Assembly: GCA_029962745.1 (NCBI GenBank)
Contig: CM057162.1
Span: 10,633,243 to 10,697,242, forward strand
DNA from: Echinometra lucunter
Taxonomy: Eukaryota; Echinodermata; Echinoidea; Camarodonta; Echinometridae
Direction: 5' to 3'
Length of the DNA: 64,000 nucleotides
Positions within the stretch are counted from its first letter, which is position 1. The number at the start of each line of letters is the position of its first letter. Of the stretch, positions 1 through 9,692 are shown piece by piece. Below the pieces are notes generated by a model, which worked only from the letters and a program-made list of their open reading frames with translations, had not been told where the DNA came from and did no database searches. A program made the translations under genes and the position numbers.

Positions 1-357
1 AAATTAGAATAAATTTCCGCCGTACAAGGAGATATCAATGATTGTAGGACTTAGATATGGATTATTTGTTTGGTCTTTTAACGGCATACAGTTTTGTGCC
101 AAAAAAGCTGCATACATCAACTTGCGGATCAACCTTCCTGCATACTGTCACAAAGCTGGCTCTAACAGGAACGAATTGTTGCGTAGTTCTCATAGGCTGT
201 GGTAGGATATTGGATCAATAACCCATACCACTTTATGAACACACGACATACCGATAGATGGCTAGGTACAAACAACAACAACAGCTTATTAGGATGAGGG
301 TGGGGGAAGGGGCCTAAACATAATGCAAGCGGGGGCGAACGAACAGAACAATTTATT
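1..357. other. left flank, no feature recognised
   Basis: This is unique-looking sequence up to the target duplication of the LTR element. I see no ORF, repeat or RNA signature in it. It includes a short G-rich stretch near 296-340. Confidence 0.5.
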
Positions 358-361
358 ATCC
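358..361. repeat. target-site duplication, left copy (ATCC)
   Basis: ATCC abuts the TATTGTA start of the left LTR and recurs at 8853-8856 just after the TACAATA end of the right LTR. With the shorter TG...CA definition of the LTR no matching flanks appear, so this pair supports the longer 288-bp LTR. Confidence 0.7.
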
Positions 362-649
362 TATTGTATTAGATGAGAGACACGATCACATCAGACACAG
401 AAACTCACCTAAATATGGCTTGTTCCCGTGTCTCAGAGTCAGAGGCCTCTGAAGTGATTCCAGAAGAGCTGCGTTGTAACAGTAGAGTTTAGGCTTTAGC
501 TGAGGTTTGGTCTTCTCACTGGAACGTCTTTTCTGGAACTGGCACTATGGTGCTATGTCGGGGGGTCAACTACGGGCGCGCCGTGCGTAACGGACGCACG
601 GGCGCAGTGGTGAGCGGGAGTGTGAGTTATTTCACGCCCTTATACAATA
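362..649 (-). repeat. 3' LTR of the Gag/TatD element
   Basis: This is a 288-bp direct repeat of 8565-8852. Its termini are a 7-bp inverted repeat (TATTGTA/TACAATA). It contains a GC-rich stretch with a GGCGCGCC site near 576-583. No difference from the other LTR was seen by eye. Confidence 0.9.
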
Positions 650-670
650 CACCCCCCGGCCCTATAGATT
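650..670 (-). other. polypurine tract next to the 3' LTR
   Basis: On the minus strand the bases just before the 3' LTR read GGGCCGGGGGGTG. This purine-rich run is in the position where plus-strand DNA priming occurs in LTR elements. It is called by position and composition only. Confidence 0.55.
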
Positions 671-925
671 GGCATATATGGTGAAATTTTGAAGCTGTAT
701 GCCAATCTCTAAAGTAAATAATAACACAAGGACCAAAATAAATAAACAAAATAGCCCTATACAGCAAAATGTCAACAAAAACAACCTCCTAATTCTTTCT
801 ATTTACATTATTTACAAAACAATGGGCCCCTACTCAGTTTTCCTGAGATGGGTTCCCATGGATAGGGTAGTTGTTCTCTAACAATACAAACGCTGTGCGT
901 TTGTATAGGTGGCTCTTATGAGGTC

Positions 926-2439
926 GGGGGGGGGGGGGGGGCCATTCCCCGAGCCATGGCTACGTGCTGCCCCACATCCCCAAGATAGTACGGGGTATTA
1001 TAGCCACATTCGGGATGTAACTTTAGGTGGGGGAGTCAGTCTCTAGCAGTAGCCGGTCAATGGGAATTTCCCTCATTGCCTGCAGTTGGTCCTTGTTAAA
1101 GGAACGGACAAGGCCTGTTGACCCAAAATAGGAATGAGGGAAAGCCTCCAGCCGGGCCTGGGCCATACGGGCGTCTCCGTTAAAGCAGTGTAAGTGCACC
1201 CGTTGATGGGGGAGGCACTTTTTCTTTAAACGCCGTAAGGCCAGCCGGTTCGCGACCTTGCTACAAGGATCATCTGCTGAACCACGTAGGTGCATAACAA
1301 GGATGCGCCCCAGGGTTCCCAAGGACAAAATATTGTCGAACAGCTCCTCCTGGTGACGCCAGAGACTGTTCGGTACAGTAAAGTCAAATCCCACTTCACT
1401 GATGGCGGACACCCGGGGATTAGACAGAAGGCCGAGGAAACACTCCCACTGGGCAGGCGTATAATTCGCCGCCTTCTTCGGGTGGATTCCTATGGCCAAC
1501 TTCCAATTAGGGTCTCTTATTTTGCCAAGGACCTCTTCTTCAAAACCTGGACGAGAGAAGAAGTCCGGGTCGCAATAATTAAGGACTCCACCGGTGATTG
1601 GAAAAAAAGTGGTCCGGTTCACGGCCTGGGACCATCACCCGGCGTGCATCCTGGCTGCCCGACGCTACCGCGTTCAGTCTGTCTGGGTGAAAATGAGCGT
1701 CAAACCCAGAAATTGTCTGCCCAGGCGAAGACTGTTCCGTAGTTGTAGGAGTGGCGGTAGCCGGTGTTGGAAGACCAGGCTCCATTTCCACATCCTTAAG
1801 AGACTCAATTGGTGCAGGAGCCGGTAGAGGAAAAGCAAATTCTCGATCAAGCTGGGTAACAGCCTCCCTCTGTTCGGAGGATAACTTGTCCCACAAGAAC
1901 ACAAGAGGACGCCAGTGAGTGAGAGTTGCCGGAGTGTTAATCGGCTGAAGGGTGGGAACTACCCGTTCCCAACCTTCACTCTCCAACAGCAGGCCAATTT
2001 CTGCTCGATCATTCTCACTGAGGGGGCTGTCCACAGCCTGCCAATTTTGGTTGGTGAAATTTACTAGGCTGTCGAGCGCATCAGAGCCCAGAAGAAAAGG
2101 TGCAATCATGCGCAATCCCTTAGCCCTCTTGGAAAGAGTATTTGACCATGCAGGGCCGGTGTGTTCCCCCTGGGGACGGAAGAATTCGGGAAAGTGGTGG
2201 TAGACATGCCACCTAAGTTTAGGGGAGGCATGCCCACAACCGTCGATTGGGCAAGCAGATCTGTGCTTCTTCCGTCGCTGGTTTCCCACGGAGGCGGAAG
2301 GACGTTTTGTCCCCTTCCTGGCCCCTTGGTTAAGTTGGGTAAGGTTCCCAGGAACGGCTGGAGCCAGGAAGCAAGGCAAGTATGCCTGCGCCCCTCCCGA
2401 CTGCCAGTTCCTGGGGAACCGAAACCCTTGAGGTGGCAC
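926..2439 (-). pseudogene. TatD-family metal-dependent nuclease of the LTR element, frame broken twice
   Basis: Three minus-strand frames together carry every TatD signature. The first frame (2439-1579) opens right after a TAG with no good ATG. It has a basic stretch, a C-x4-C-x9-H-x3-H zinc-finger-like motif (about 2258-2193), a proline/threonine linker and the DAHFHPD metal motif near 1700. The second frame (1622-1023) has a GIHP motif, SAISEVGFD with the conserved Glu, MHLRG, HCF and ETDSP. The third frame, below 1023, restores the usual C-terminal pattern NTPYYLGDVGQHVAMARG. The first shift falls in a run of seven A/T (1601-1607) and the second in a run of five G/C (about 1027-1031). Both are homopolymers, so either sequencing error or real mutation is possible. 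The family are metal-dependent phosphoesterases acting on DNA or RNA; vertebrate TATDN2 is the closest type in layout. No LTR is known to me to need one. Confidence 0.8.
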
Positions 2440-2640
2440 CTACCACAGGCTCCCGCTGAAGGGCCGGGTGACAACTAGAAAGCAAGGCAGATATGCCTGC
2501 GCCCCTTCCAGCTGCCTGGCCCTGTAGAAAAGAAGGGTTCAAGCTAGCACCTGGCACAGGCCCTTGTTGAGGGGCCGAGTAACAGCCAGTTAACAAGGCG
2601 GATGCGCGTGCGCCTCTTCCCTTTCCCGTTGCGGGCACAG
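2371..2640 (-). repeat. 111-bp tandem repeat, about 2.4 copies
   Basis: The word (G/A)CAAGGC with a following TGCGCC block recurs at 2371, 2482 and 2593, exactly 111 bp apart. Since 111 is 37 codons, any coding frame would be kept. In one minus frame the copies read as 37-residue units with a GRGAGI(S/L)ALL core. It sits upstream of the TatD frame, so it may be a degenerate N-terminal repeat or a structured RNA linker. Confidence 0.7.
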
Positions 2641-3639
2641 TCTGTGGAGCCGCCGTGTTCGCGGGACATGATTCAGTAGTAGGACATATTTCAACAGTAT
2701 TACCTATTTCAAATTTGACCTGCGGATTAGGGTTAGGTTAAAGGTCACCTTCACCCATGCTAATCTCCCCTCTAACTCTTCTTCAAACTCATTGGACAAC
2801 GGATTTTCGTGGAAAAATCAATAACGGGGTCTATCCAATATGCCTTTTCCTTAATTGCAAAAGGGAAAGATAATGCTCGCCTCGTGAAACTGTCACAATT
2901 ATTTCATTAATGTTCCGTTATCCGGCTTTTTCCTTTGGCGAACTCAAGAAAAGGGACTAATTATTGTCCGTACAGTTCTTTATCTTCTCATGGTTTACAT
3001 GAACGTGGAGTTCCTGTATGAGATCCGATAGAGGTAGGGAGAGAGTTTCTTTGGTGGTCGCTGGCCTCTTCTAGGGAGGACACAATTTCTTGGTCTTCCC
3101 TTTTGGAGTGGCCGTGTCAATTAAGTGGACTCAGTCCCCCTCTTGGAACTCACGACGATGTACTCTGAAATCACTGATCCTTCGTCATATGCTCCTGCGT
3201 TGCACGGAGCTTAGTCCTCGCAGTTTCATGGGCTTGAAGGAGAGTCTGCGTGAGATTTGAAACATGCTCATCCTTTCAGCCTGAGTTTACTGAGGACAGA
3301 AGAGGAAAGATCAGATCTGCTGGCTTGGGTCAGAATCTGCAAACTCAGCGGGTGGAGGCCATGGAGGAAGCAGCCACGGACATGCAATGCCGGATGTAGG
3401 CCGCTCATTCTGAGAAGATTGCAGGTTTGGAGGGCGCAGGGAGACCGCACCACCAGCACTCCATGACTCTGCGTTTTCCTTAGGAAAGGAAGCAAGGAGG
3501 GATGGAGTAGAAGTGGGGCACACGCCCGATGTACCCTCACTAGCCGCAAAACTCAGTTGGGGTAAGGTAGGGAAGGAGGTCACTGTGTCTTTGTGGAAGG
3601 GGGTAACGACCTGAAAAGAAACCTGATTAGAGCCCTGAG
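2641..3639 (-). other. spacer between Gag and TatD regions
   Basis: About 1 kb inside the LTR element with only short ORFs. It has no protease or reverse-transcriptase motif in any frame. This is where pol would lie in an autonomous element. Confidence 0.55.
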
Positions 3640-6240
3640 CTAGGTGGATCGGGGTCGGGCTAGTTCCTCCGATCCCAACTCGTTTTCCTGTTCGTCACCC
3701 ACGAATGATACAGTTTTCACTGGCTCATTTTCGGGGCAGTCCCGTTTGAAATGGCCAGATTTGCCACATTTGAAGCAGGGACTGTCTGGGCCAGGTGACC
3801 TGATTCTTCCCCTGGCAGGGGACGGCCTGCCTGGGTACGACCTATGTTTAGGAGGGTCTCTTCTCATTTGAAGGGTTGTAACGAGCCCTTGCACCAGAGA
3901 CTGAAGTGTGCGCACCTGCGCCTCCACAGAATCCAGCTGTCCTTTGACAGAGCTCTGGAAGGAATCAAACTTGTGTTCCAACTGAGATACCCGGGTTTCC
4001 AGGGTAAGATCGGAACGATGGGGAGAGAGTGAAGGGGGAGGAATTTCCACCTTCCGCACTTCCTTCTCCTGGACGTCTCCCGAAATGGACAACTGTTTGA
4101 TTTCCCTCCGAGGTTTGCCTTGCATGGCCTGTCTGGCATGTTGAAACATGCGTGTTATTCGTAAGGCATCATCTAGTGTTGGGGGCTGATGATTTAGGGT
4201 GTGCTGCCCCGCTTCGCGATCAGTAGATCCCTGACAGAAACGCAATACAAGCTGTTTCTGCACGTAGTTATCAGGCAGATTGGGGAAAGCCTGAGATGCC
4301 AGGGCCTGCAGTCGCTCGGCCCATTCTATACAGGACTCTCCTGAGGATTGCCGTGCATAATTAAAATGCACCTGGGCGACTTCTGGGAGTTCCTGAGGGG
4401 CAAACCGTTTCTCCAACTTGAGAACTACGTCAAAGTAATGTAAGTCAGGTTCACGTCTGATCAGTGAAGCATAGTATTCGCTGGCTTTCCCGTCCAAGGC
4501 CCAGCACAATTGGTTCTGCCTATGTTGATCATCCCAATTACTTTCGTTGGCGAACGAAGTAAACTTTGCAAAAAATGCATGCCAACTCCCCGAGCCATTA
4601 AAGACAATCGTCCTAGGTAAATATGTTCTGGGAGCGGGCTTGGGAGGTACGCCCGGAGTTTCCGAAGGCGTGGAGTGAGAGTCAGGCTTGGGCCTTCTCG
4701 ACTTAGGGGCCTGAGGTGTGGGGTCAGAGCCAGGCTTGGGCCGGTTGAACCTTGGAGCTGGTAACGGGGGGCCAGTCTTAGGTCGGTTAGTCCCATAAAC
4801 CGGTGACGCAGTCTTAGATAGGTTTGACCTAGGAGCCGGTTTAGGAGCCGGCTTAAGCTTTGAATGCGGCAGCGGTGAAAGCCTTTGGACAGGTGGCGGC
4901 GACACCCTTAATGATTGTCCATACCCCCTCTGGTTTTCAAAATGAGTGGGATAAAAATCATCTTCCCGTAAACGACGAGGTTGGGGCGGATCATGAAACT
5001 GACGATAGTGATAATGATCACGATCGTCAAAGTAGTACCCATCATGATCGTGAGGATATCGATCATGATCGTGCGAAAATCGATCACCATCGTAAGGGTA
5101 GCGATCACGATCGTCCAAATGGTGCAAGTCGCGGGTTGGAGCACCATGAAAATTGTAGTGATCCCGATAGGGGTCCTCACGTGATCGGTATGGGATCGAT
5201 TCACAATATCGATCCTCCCTCAATCGCCTGGGGGGTAGTTCATGAAAAAGATTTCCCGCCGTCTGGAACAGAGAAAACATCTCCCTGAAAAGATGAGATG
5301 CTTCACGGCTGGATGCCCTTGGAAAGCGAGGTGGGTCTGTTGGCTGGTAAAGGGACGGATCATAATATTGAGGCCCATGTGTTGCCCCGTAACGAGGTTC
5401 ACAATTAATTTCCTCGTAATGAGGGTCATGTGTGGCCCCAAATTGAGCCCTGTCCCCTGGCTGGCCGGTTGCAGAACCACTCACAATGGGTCTCCTTGGC
5501 CGTTGTGGGGGCGGGTTATGATATGCCTCGCTTTGTGGTGCACGAGCGTGATCGGGAATATGGTCCCGTTCACGGCGATTGTCACTCGACTCGCCTTGGG
5601 TATACTGGGGCTCGTTAGCAGGACCAGGGGGCAAATCGCGCTCTTGGCGATCGTCACTTGACTCACGGTGGCTGAGATGGGGCTCGCTCACGTGATCATC
5701 TCTCGGCTCGCTCTGGGCGTGCTCTTCCCCCTCGCCTTCTGAGGGTTGATCAACTCTCAGTCTTTGCGGTGTAGAAGGTTCATGAGCACTGTGCGAGGGT
5801 TTAGCTACTGTCGCCCGCGGCATCACAATGGGCCTAGTAGCTTGAGGCCTACCGATATCAAGAGGCAAGGATTGTCCCTGCTGACCATATGACACAGTAG
5901 AATCAGAGAGCCTTATCGGAAGGGATGCAGCCCTAGGGTGCCCTGGTGCCGGAAAACGATCATACGGATACGGTGCAATAGGTGAGGAGGGAGATCTCCT
6001 CCGTACCCGAGGCACAGGCGATATATGTGCGAGTGAAACTGCACCAGAAGCAGGCGTAAAATCAAATATATCTATTATCTCCGCCATGTTACGAATATGC
6101 GGGACCGAAGCCAATGATTCGGGCGTAATGCTCCCGGTGGCTTCGCGTAACGCAAGAATGCGCTCCGCAGTTGCCAAGCCAATGCCTGGTACTCGTAACA
6201 GGTCATTCTTATCACAACAGTTGATACGTATTTTCTCCAT
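3640..6240 (-). CDS. gag: Gag-like polyprotein: HhH + D/H/Y-rich + Gag domain + coiled coil + CCHC
   Basis: This is an intact 866-aa frame with ATG at 6240 and TAG at 3640. The open frame runs further upstream but the ATG giving MEKIRIN is the first good start. Residues 3-52 form a helix-hairpin-helix DNA-binding motif (LLRVPGIGLATAERILALR). Residues 60-340 are rich in S, R, E and P. Residues 340-420 are rich in D, H, R and Y, with repeats such as DHDRYPHDHD. Residues 440-540 are proline-rich with many KPAPR-like motifs. Residues 540-710 match the retrotransposon Gag capsid region (W..F...F, then Y..L). Residues 743-793 form a coiled coil, and 822-835 are a CCHC zinc knuckle (CFKCGKSGHFKRDC) that binds nucleic acid. 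Gag assembles the particle and packages RNA. The HhH at the N terminus is unusual for Gag. No frameshift is present, in contrast with the TatD region. Confidence 0.9.
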   Translation of the reverse strand: MEKIRINCCDKNDLLRVPGIGLATAERILALREATGSITPESLASVPHIRNMAEIIDIFDFTPASGAVSLAHISPVPRVRRRSPSSPIAPYPYDRFPAPGHPRAASLPIRLSDSTVSYGQQGQSLPLDIGRPQATRPIVMPRATVAKPSHSAHEPSTPQRLRVDQPSEGEGEEHAQSEPRDDHVSEPHLSHRESSDDRQERDLPPGPANEPQYTQGESSDNRRERDHIPDHARAPQSEAYHNPPPQRPRRPIVSGSATGQPGDRAQFGATHDPHYEEINCEPRYGATHGPQYYDPSLYQPTDPPRFPRASSREASHLFREMFSLFQTAGNLFHELPPRRLREDRYCESIPYRSREDPYRDHYNFHGAPTRDLHHLDDRDRYPYDGDRFSHDHDRYPHDHDGYYFDDRDHYHYRQFHDPPQPRRLREDDFYPTHFENQRGYGQSLRVSPPPVQRLSPLPHSKLKPAPKPAPRSNLSKTASPVYGTNRPKTGPPLPAPRFNRPKPGSDPTPQAPKSRRPKPDSHSTPSETPGVPPKPAPRTYLPRTIVFNGSGSWHAFFAKFTSFANESNWDDQHRQNQLCWALDGKASEYYASLIRREPDLHYFDVVLKLEKRFAPQELPEVAQVHFNYARQSSGESCIEWAERLQALASQAFPNLPDNYVQKQLVLRFCQGSTDREAGQHTLNHQPPTLDDALRITRMFQHARQAMQGKPRREIKQLSISGDVQEKEVRKVEIPPPSLSPHRSDLTLETRVSQLEHKFDSFQSSVKGQLDSVEAQVRTLQSLVQGLVTTLQMRRDPPKHRSYPGRPSPARGRIRSPGPDSPCFKCGKSGHFKRDCPENEPVKTVSFVGDEQENELGSEELARPRST

Positions 6241-7015
6241 TGTGAACAAAGCATACACAAAAGATAATACTAGAAAAGTATAGAAGCGCTGGCGCTATAG
6301 ACTTATATAACGCCACGTGATACACAACAAATATTCTAAGACAATTCAATTTACAATGCCGCTGGCGCTATAATAACGCCACGTGGTACAAAAATTCCTC
6401 CACACTAAAGTGCAGTACTACGTAATGCACAGTGGGGTCATGGAACCCACTAAAGAAATTGAATTTCAATGGAGAATCCGAATAATTATTAACTGAATCT
6501 CCGAGGTAAACGGAAATTCAAAATACTTTTAAAATATCTAATTCAAAGATAATTCAAAGTACAAACGTTCAACCCTCTGATATTTTGAAATACTAGCAAA
6601 GGGTCAAGAGATATTTCAAAATGATTATTCACAATTGAGCATCAATATTCAGCAACAACTACAATAGTATATCAACATTATAATTATGTGGCATATATTT
6701 ACAGCAATGTTCACACTAAATATGTAACAACAAATTCACTAACAAGAACAATATATAACAATATGTAACAGTGTCATTAAGAACAATATATGACAATGTG
6801 TAACACTGTCACCACCACGAGCAATATACGACAATGTGTCACACTTTCGGTATCAAAACAAAATTAAATGCAATAATTGCAAATTAGGTAATGTTAATTA
6901 GTTAATACTGGGCACCCGCACAGCTACAATTAATATGCGCTTACCAAACAATTAAATTCAAGTGACTATCGCATGTTACTATAAACAGATATATATGAAT
7001 ACTATCGCGATGACA

Positions 7016-7061
<46 letters not shown>

Positions 7062-8544
7062 TCAAGCACCGCGTAAGTTGCACGTAATACAACAGATGCA
7101 ACCAATTTTTCAAAATATATGTACAATCAAAACACATCAATGCACCAGCAAAATTTTGCTAAGTTTGAGTGTCGCACAATATAAGGAGCGACACAGATAA
7201 GCAAACCGGTGCTTCTTATTCAAATATAATGGACAATCAATCACGGAAATAATTATTCAAACAAGCGCTTATCAATATCCAAGTATAATACAACAATCAA
7301 CCACGGCAATAATCATTTAAATCACGGACGCGGTATCCACAGTCAAAATTATTGGATTGAACGCGATAATACACCGCTGAATATAAATATAACAAACGTA
7401 GGCACAGGCGCTCACAAAAAATGATCAAGTTAATATCGCAAGCACAAAGTGATTTTACGTGCTCACACGAAAATATTAAAGTTTATATAGCAATCGTGAA
7501 TGTAACTATAAGCAGCGCTAGCGTTAACACTACTATAATACAACAAGCGCGGATGATTTTAAGTTGTATAGGAATTAATTACTAACGAGCATACAAAATC
7601 ACTATATGGACTGTCAAATTAGCACGCAATAAATCATTCACTGCGCTAATTTATAACAATTCCAATAATAAAATTTGATTTCAAAAAGAAATCATAGTCA
7701 TTCACTTTAGAACATGAATGCAAACGACATCAACTGACAACATCAAGCACAATCACGTGAGGAATACGAAAGAAAAATCAGATAATGATAACCCATACGA
7801 AGTTGCATCCGGGTTATACCGAGGACGCACGAAAACTACGGAAGAACTATCACAAGTAGGCCTACAAATGCTCGTTAATTTTTTTTTTCTTAAATGATTA
7901 TTTCTTAGTTTTGCTAACTTTACAACACTGGAATAATCACGTATTAATCACGAAACAAGACAATTATTAATCAACAATTAATGTTATTGTTAACATAAAA
8001 GAATGGTGATACTGGGCTACGATAGCTTGCAATAGCAAAGTACCGATATATACACTCAAAGAAGCAAGCGATGTTTTCTTTTTCTTTTACTAAGAAACCA
8101 TTGGAAAGCGACTGAAAAAATAGCTTGTCCAATAAATACCCAAATTACTGGAAAAGGCTGGCAATATGAATGGGCAAACAACTATATTAATTTCGCGTTT
8201 GCCTCCACTTGTAAAATTGGCAACCGCCTACAATGCCCTCCGAGTCGCTTTTTACATGCAGGCGCGGAATTCAAATGGAATGCGTGCCACGCCCAAGCTT
8301 TGTTCAGACGCTAGGCACACGAAAATGGCGTCCACAGCGTGTTAGCGCGACGTTCAAAATTAAGAAAAATAAATAGCTTACGCAATTTACGCCTTACTTA
8401 GACACCTTAAACAAGTAAAGAAAACTTAGTTTTATACATACAGGGTACTTATTTTGTACTAAGTTAACACACTCCCGAGCAGAATAAGTGTCCGAAAATG
8501 GTGTCAAAATGGCGAGCAATTGATTAAAAATATTTACAAAGGTT
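6241..8544 (-). other. long AT-rich leader of the LTR element
   Basis: This is 2.3 kb between the primer binding site and Gag without a long ORF. It is A/T-rich, with a (TA)n tract at about 7017-7057 and a hydrophilic repeat-poor composition otherwise. A leader this long is unusual. It may hold the packaging signal, promoter or splice signals; none can be recognised directly. Confidence 0.6.
7017..7057. repeat. (TA)n microsatellite
   Basis: About 20 uninterrupted TA units inside the leader of the LTR element. Confidence 0.95.
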
Positions 8545-8562
8545 ACCCTGCTCGCAGCGCCA
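8545..8562 (-). promoter_or_regulatory. primer binding site, tRNA-Ser type
   Basis: On the minus strand the 18 bases read TGGCGCTGCGAGCAGGGT and start 2 nt after the 5' LTR, the standard position. They are complementary to a 3' end of the form CCCTGCTCGCAGCGCCA. Animal tRNA-Ser (UGA/CGA) 3' ends have this form with one or two differences, and a G discriminator is typical of tRNA-Ser. The comparison is from memory. Confidence 0.75.
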
Positions 8563-8564
8563 TT

Positions 8565-8852
8565 TATTGTATTAGATGAGAGACACGATCACATCAGACA
8601 CAGAAACTCACCTAAATATGGCTTGTTCCCGTGTCTCAGAGTCAGAGGCCTCTGAAGTGATTCCAGAAGAGCTGCGTTGTAACAGTAGAGTTTAGGCTTT
8701 AGCTGAGGTTTGGTCTTCTCACTGGAACGTCTTTTCTGGAACTGGCACTATGGTGCTATGTCGGGGGGTCAACTACGGGCGCGCCGTGCGTAACGGACGC
8801 ACGGGCGCAGTGGTGAGCGGGAGTGTGAGTTATTTCACGCCCTTATACAATA
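8565..8852 (-). repeat. 5' LTR of the Gag/TatD element
   Basis: This is the second 288-bp copy, with the same TATTGTA/TACAATA ends. As the 5' LTR of a minus-strand element it should carry the promoter. I see no textbook TATA box, only a TATAAGGG-like word near the 8840s on the minus strand. Confidence 0.9.
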
Positions 8853-8856
8853 ATCC
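8853..8856. repeat. target-site duplication, right copy (ATCC)
   Basis: Matches 358-361. Confidence 0.7.
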
Positions 8857-9690
8857 TTATGAGATGGAATGTAAATCATAAATCATGAATACCACTTTGA
8901 GAAAGGACTTCGTTCCCTGTATCATCTGATCATCGGACCAATGCTGTGCTAGTTTCTCTCTCTGCATAATCAGTTTCTAGGCACAATCGCCTTTTATAGT
9001 GCTCATTGGGAACTAATGAAGATCATAAATGAATGAAAAATGATCAAACCGCATCATTAAACATCACATGTCTTATCAGCTGCATGGAAATAGCAATCAC
9101 TGGTGGAAATGTCATTCTACAGAGCAAGCTGTTCACGTTGCTAGGGAGCAGGTAGCCCTTAGCAATCACTTTCTGTGCAATTAATCAGTATCAAAGTGTT
9201 AACTTCAGGGTCCTACAATCTTGTTGTTAGATAAGTGATGAAGTTGAAATTTGCATATGGTACTGACCAAAGATATGAACATTTTTTTGAGGAAGCCTGA
9301 AATCATTAGTCATCAGGACTATTGAAATATGCCGAAATATGTATTTTGATGCAATTAACATTTTCGTTAAGAATGGAAAAATTTCACATATTTGAAACAA
9401 AAATATAATGCAAATCATCTTTACACCCATCGAAAGTGGTATCACTTCAATATGATGTATCATACGTGAAAAATAGATGCTTTATTAAAAACTTATATTC
9501 AAAACAGTTCAACAGTAGTTAACAGGGCAGCCATTTTGGAAAAATGGTCGCCATTTCTTTTCAGCAGCGTAATTTCAAGGTAGTCCACCAGGAAGTTGTG
9601 CAGGATGATCTTCTGATCACATTGTCACCCAACAACCTTTTACAGAATGCCATGTCCCTAAAACCTGTCTTGCCCCCTAGGTAATAGGTA
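8857..9690. other. AT-rich intergenic, nothing recognised
   Basis: Only short low-complexity ORFs. No repeat or RNA signature was found. Confidence 0.5.
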
Positions 9691-9692
9691 CC

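Larger units (their letters stand above)
362..8852 (-). mobile_element. non-autonomous LTR retrotransposon encoding Gag and a TatD-type nuclease, no polymerase
   Basis: The element is 8,491 bp, reads on the minus strand and is bounded by two 288-bp direct repeats that I find identical by eye. Each LTR begins TATTGTA and ends TACAATA. ATCC directly precedes the left LTR (358-361) and directly follows the right one (8853-8856), giving a 4-bp target duplication. In minus-strand order it has the 5' LTR, a 2-nt spacer, a primer binding site complementary to a tRNA-Ser 3' end, a 2.3-kb leader without a long ORF, Gag (6240-3640), about 1 kb of spacer, a TatD-family nuclease region (2439 to about 926), a purine tract and the 3' LTR. 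I found no protease, reverse transcriptase, RNase H or integrase motif. It must therefore borrow these from another element, as TR-GAG-type elements do. Identical LTRs mean a recent insertion. Confidence 0.88.

Noticed and set aside
365..646. LTR defined as TG...CA (282 bp)
   Set aside because: It leaves no matching target duplication. The longer TATTGTA...TACAATA form gives ATCC on both sides and a 2-nt spacer to the primer site.
4860..5661. Plus-strand ORFs opposite Gag
   Set aside because: Shadows of the Gag frame caused by the GATC-rich repeat.
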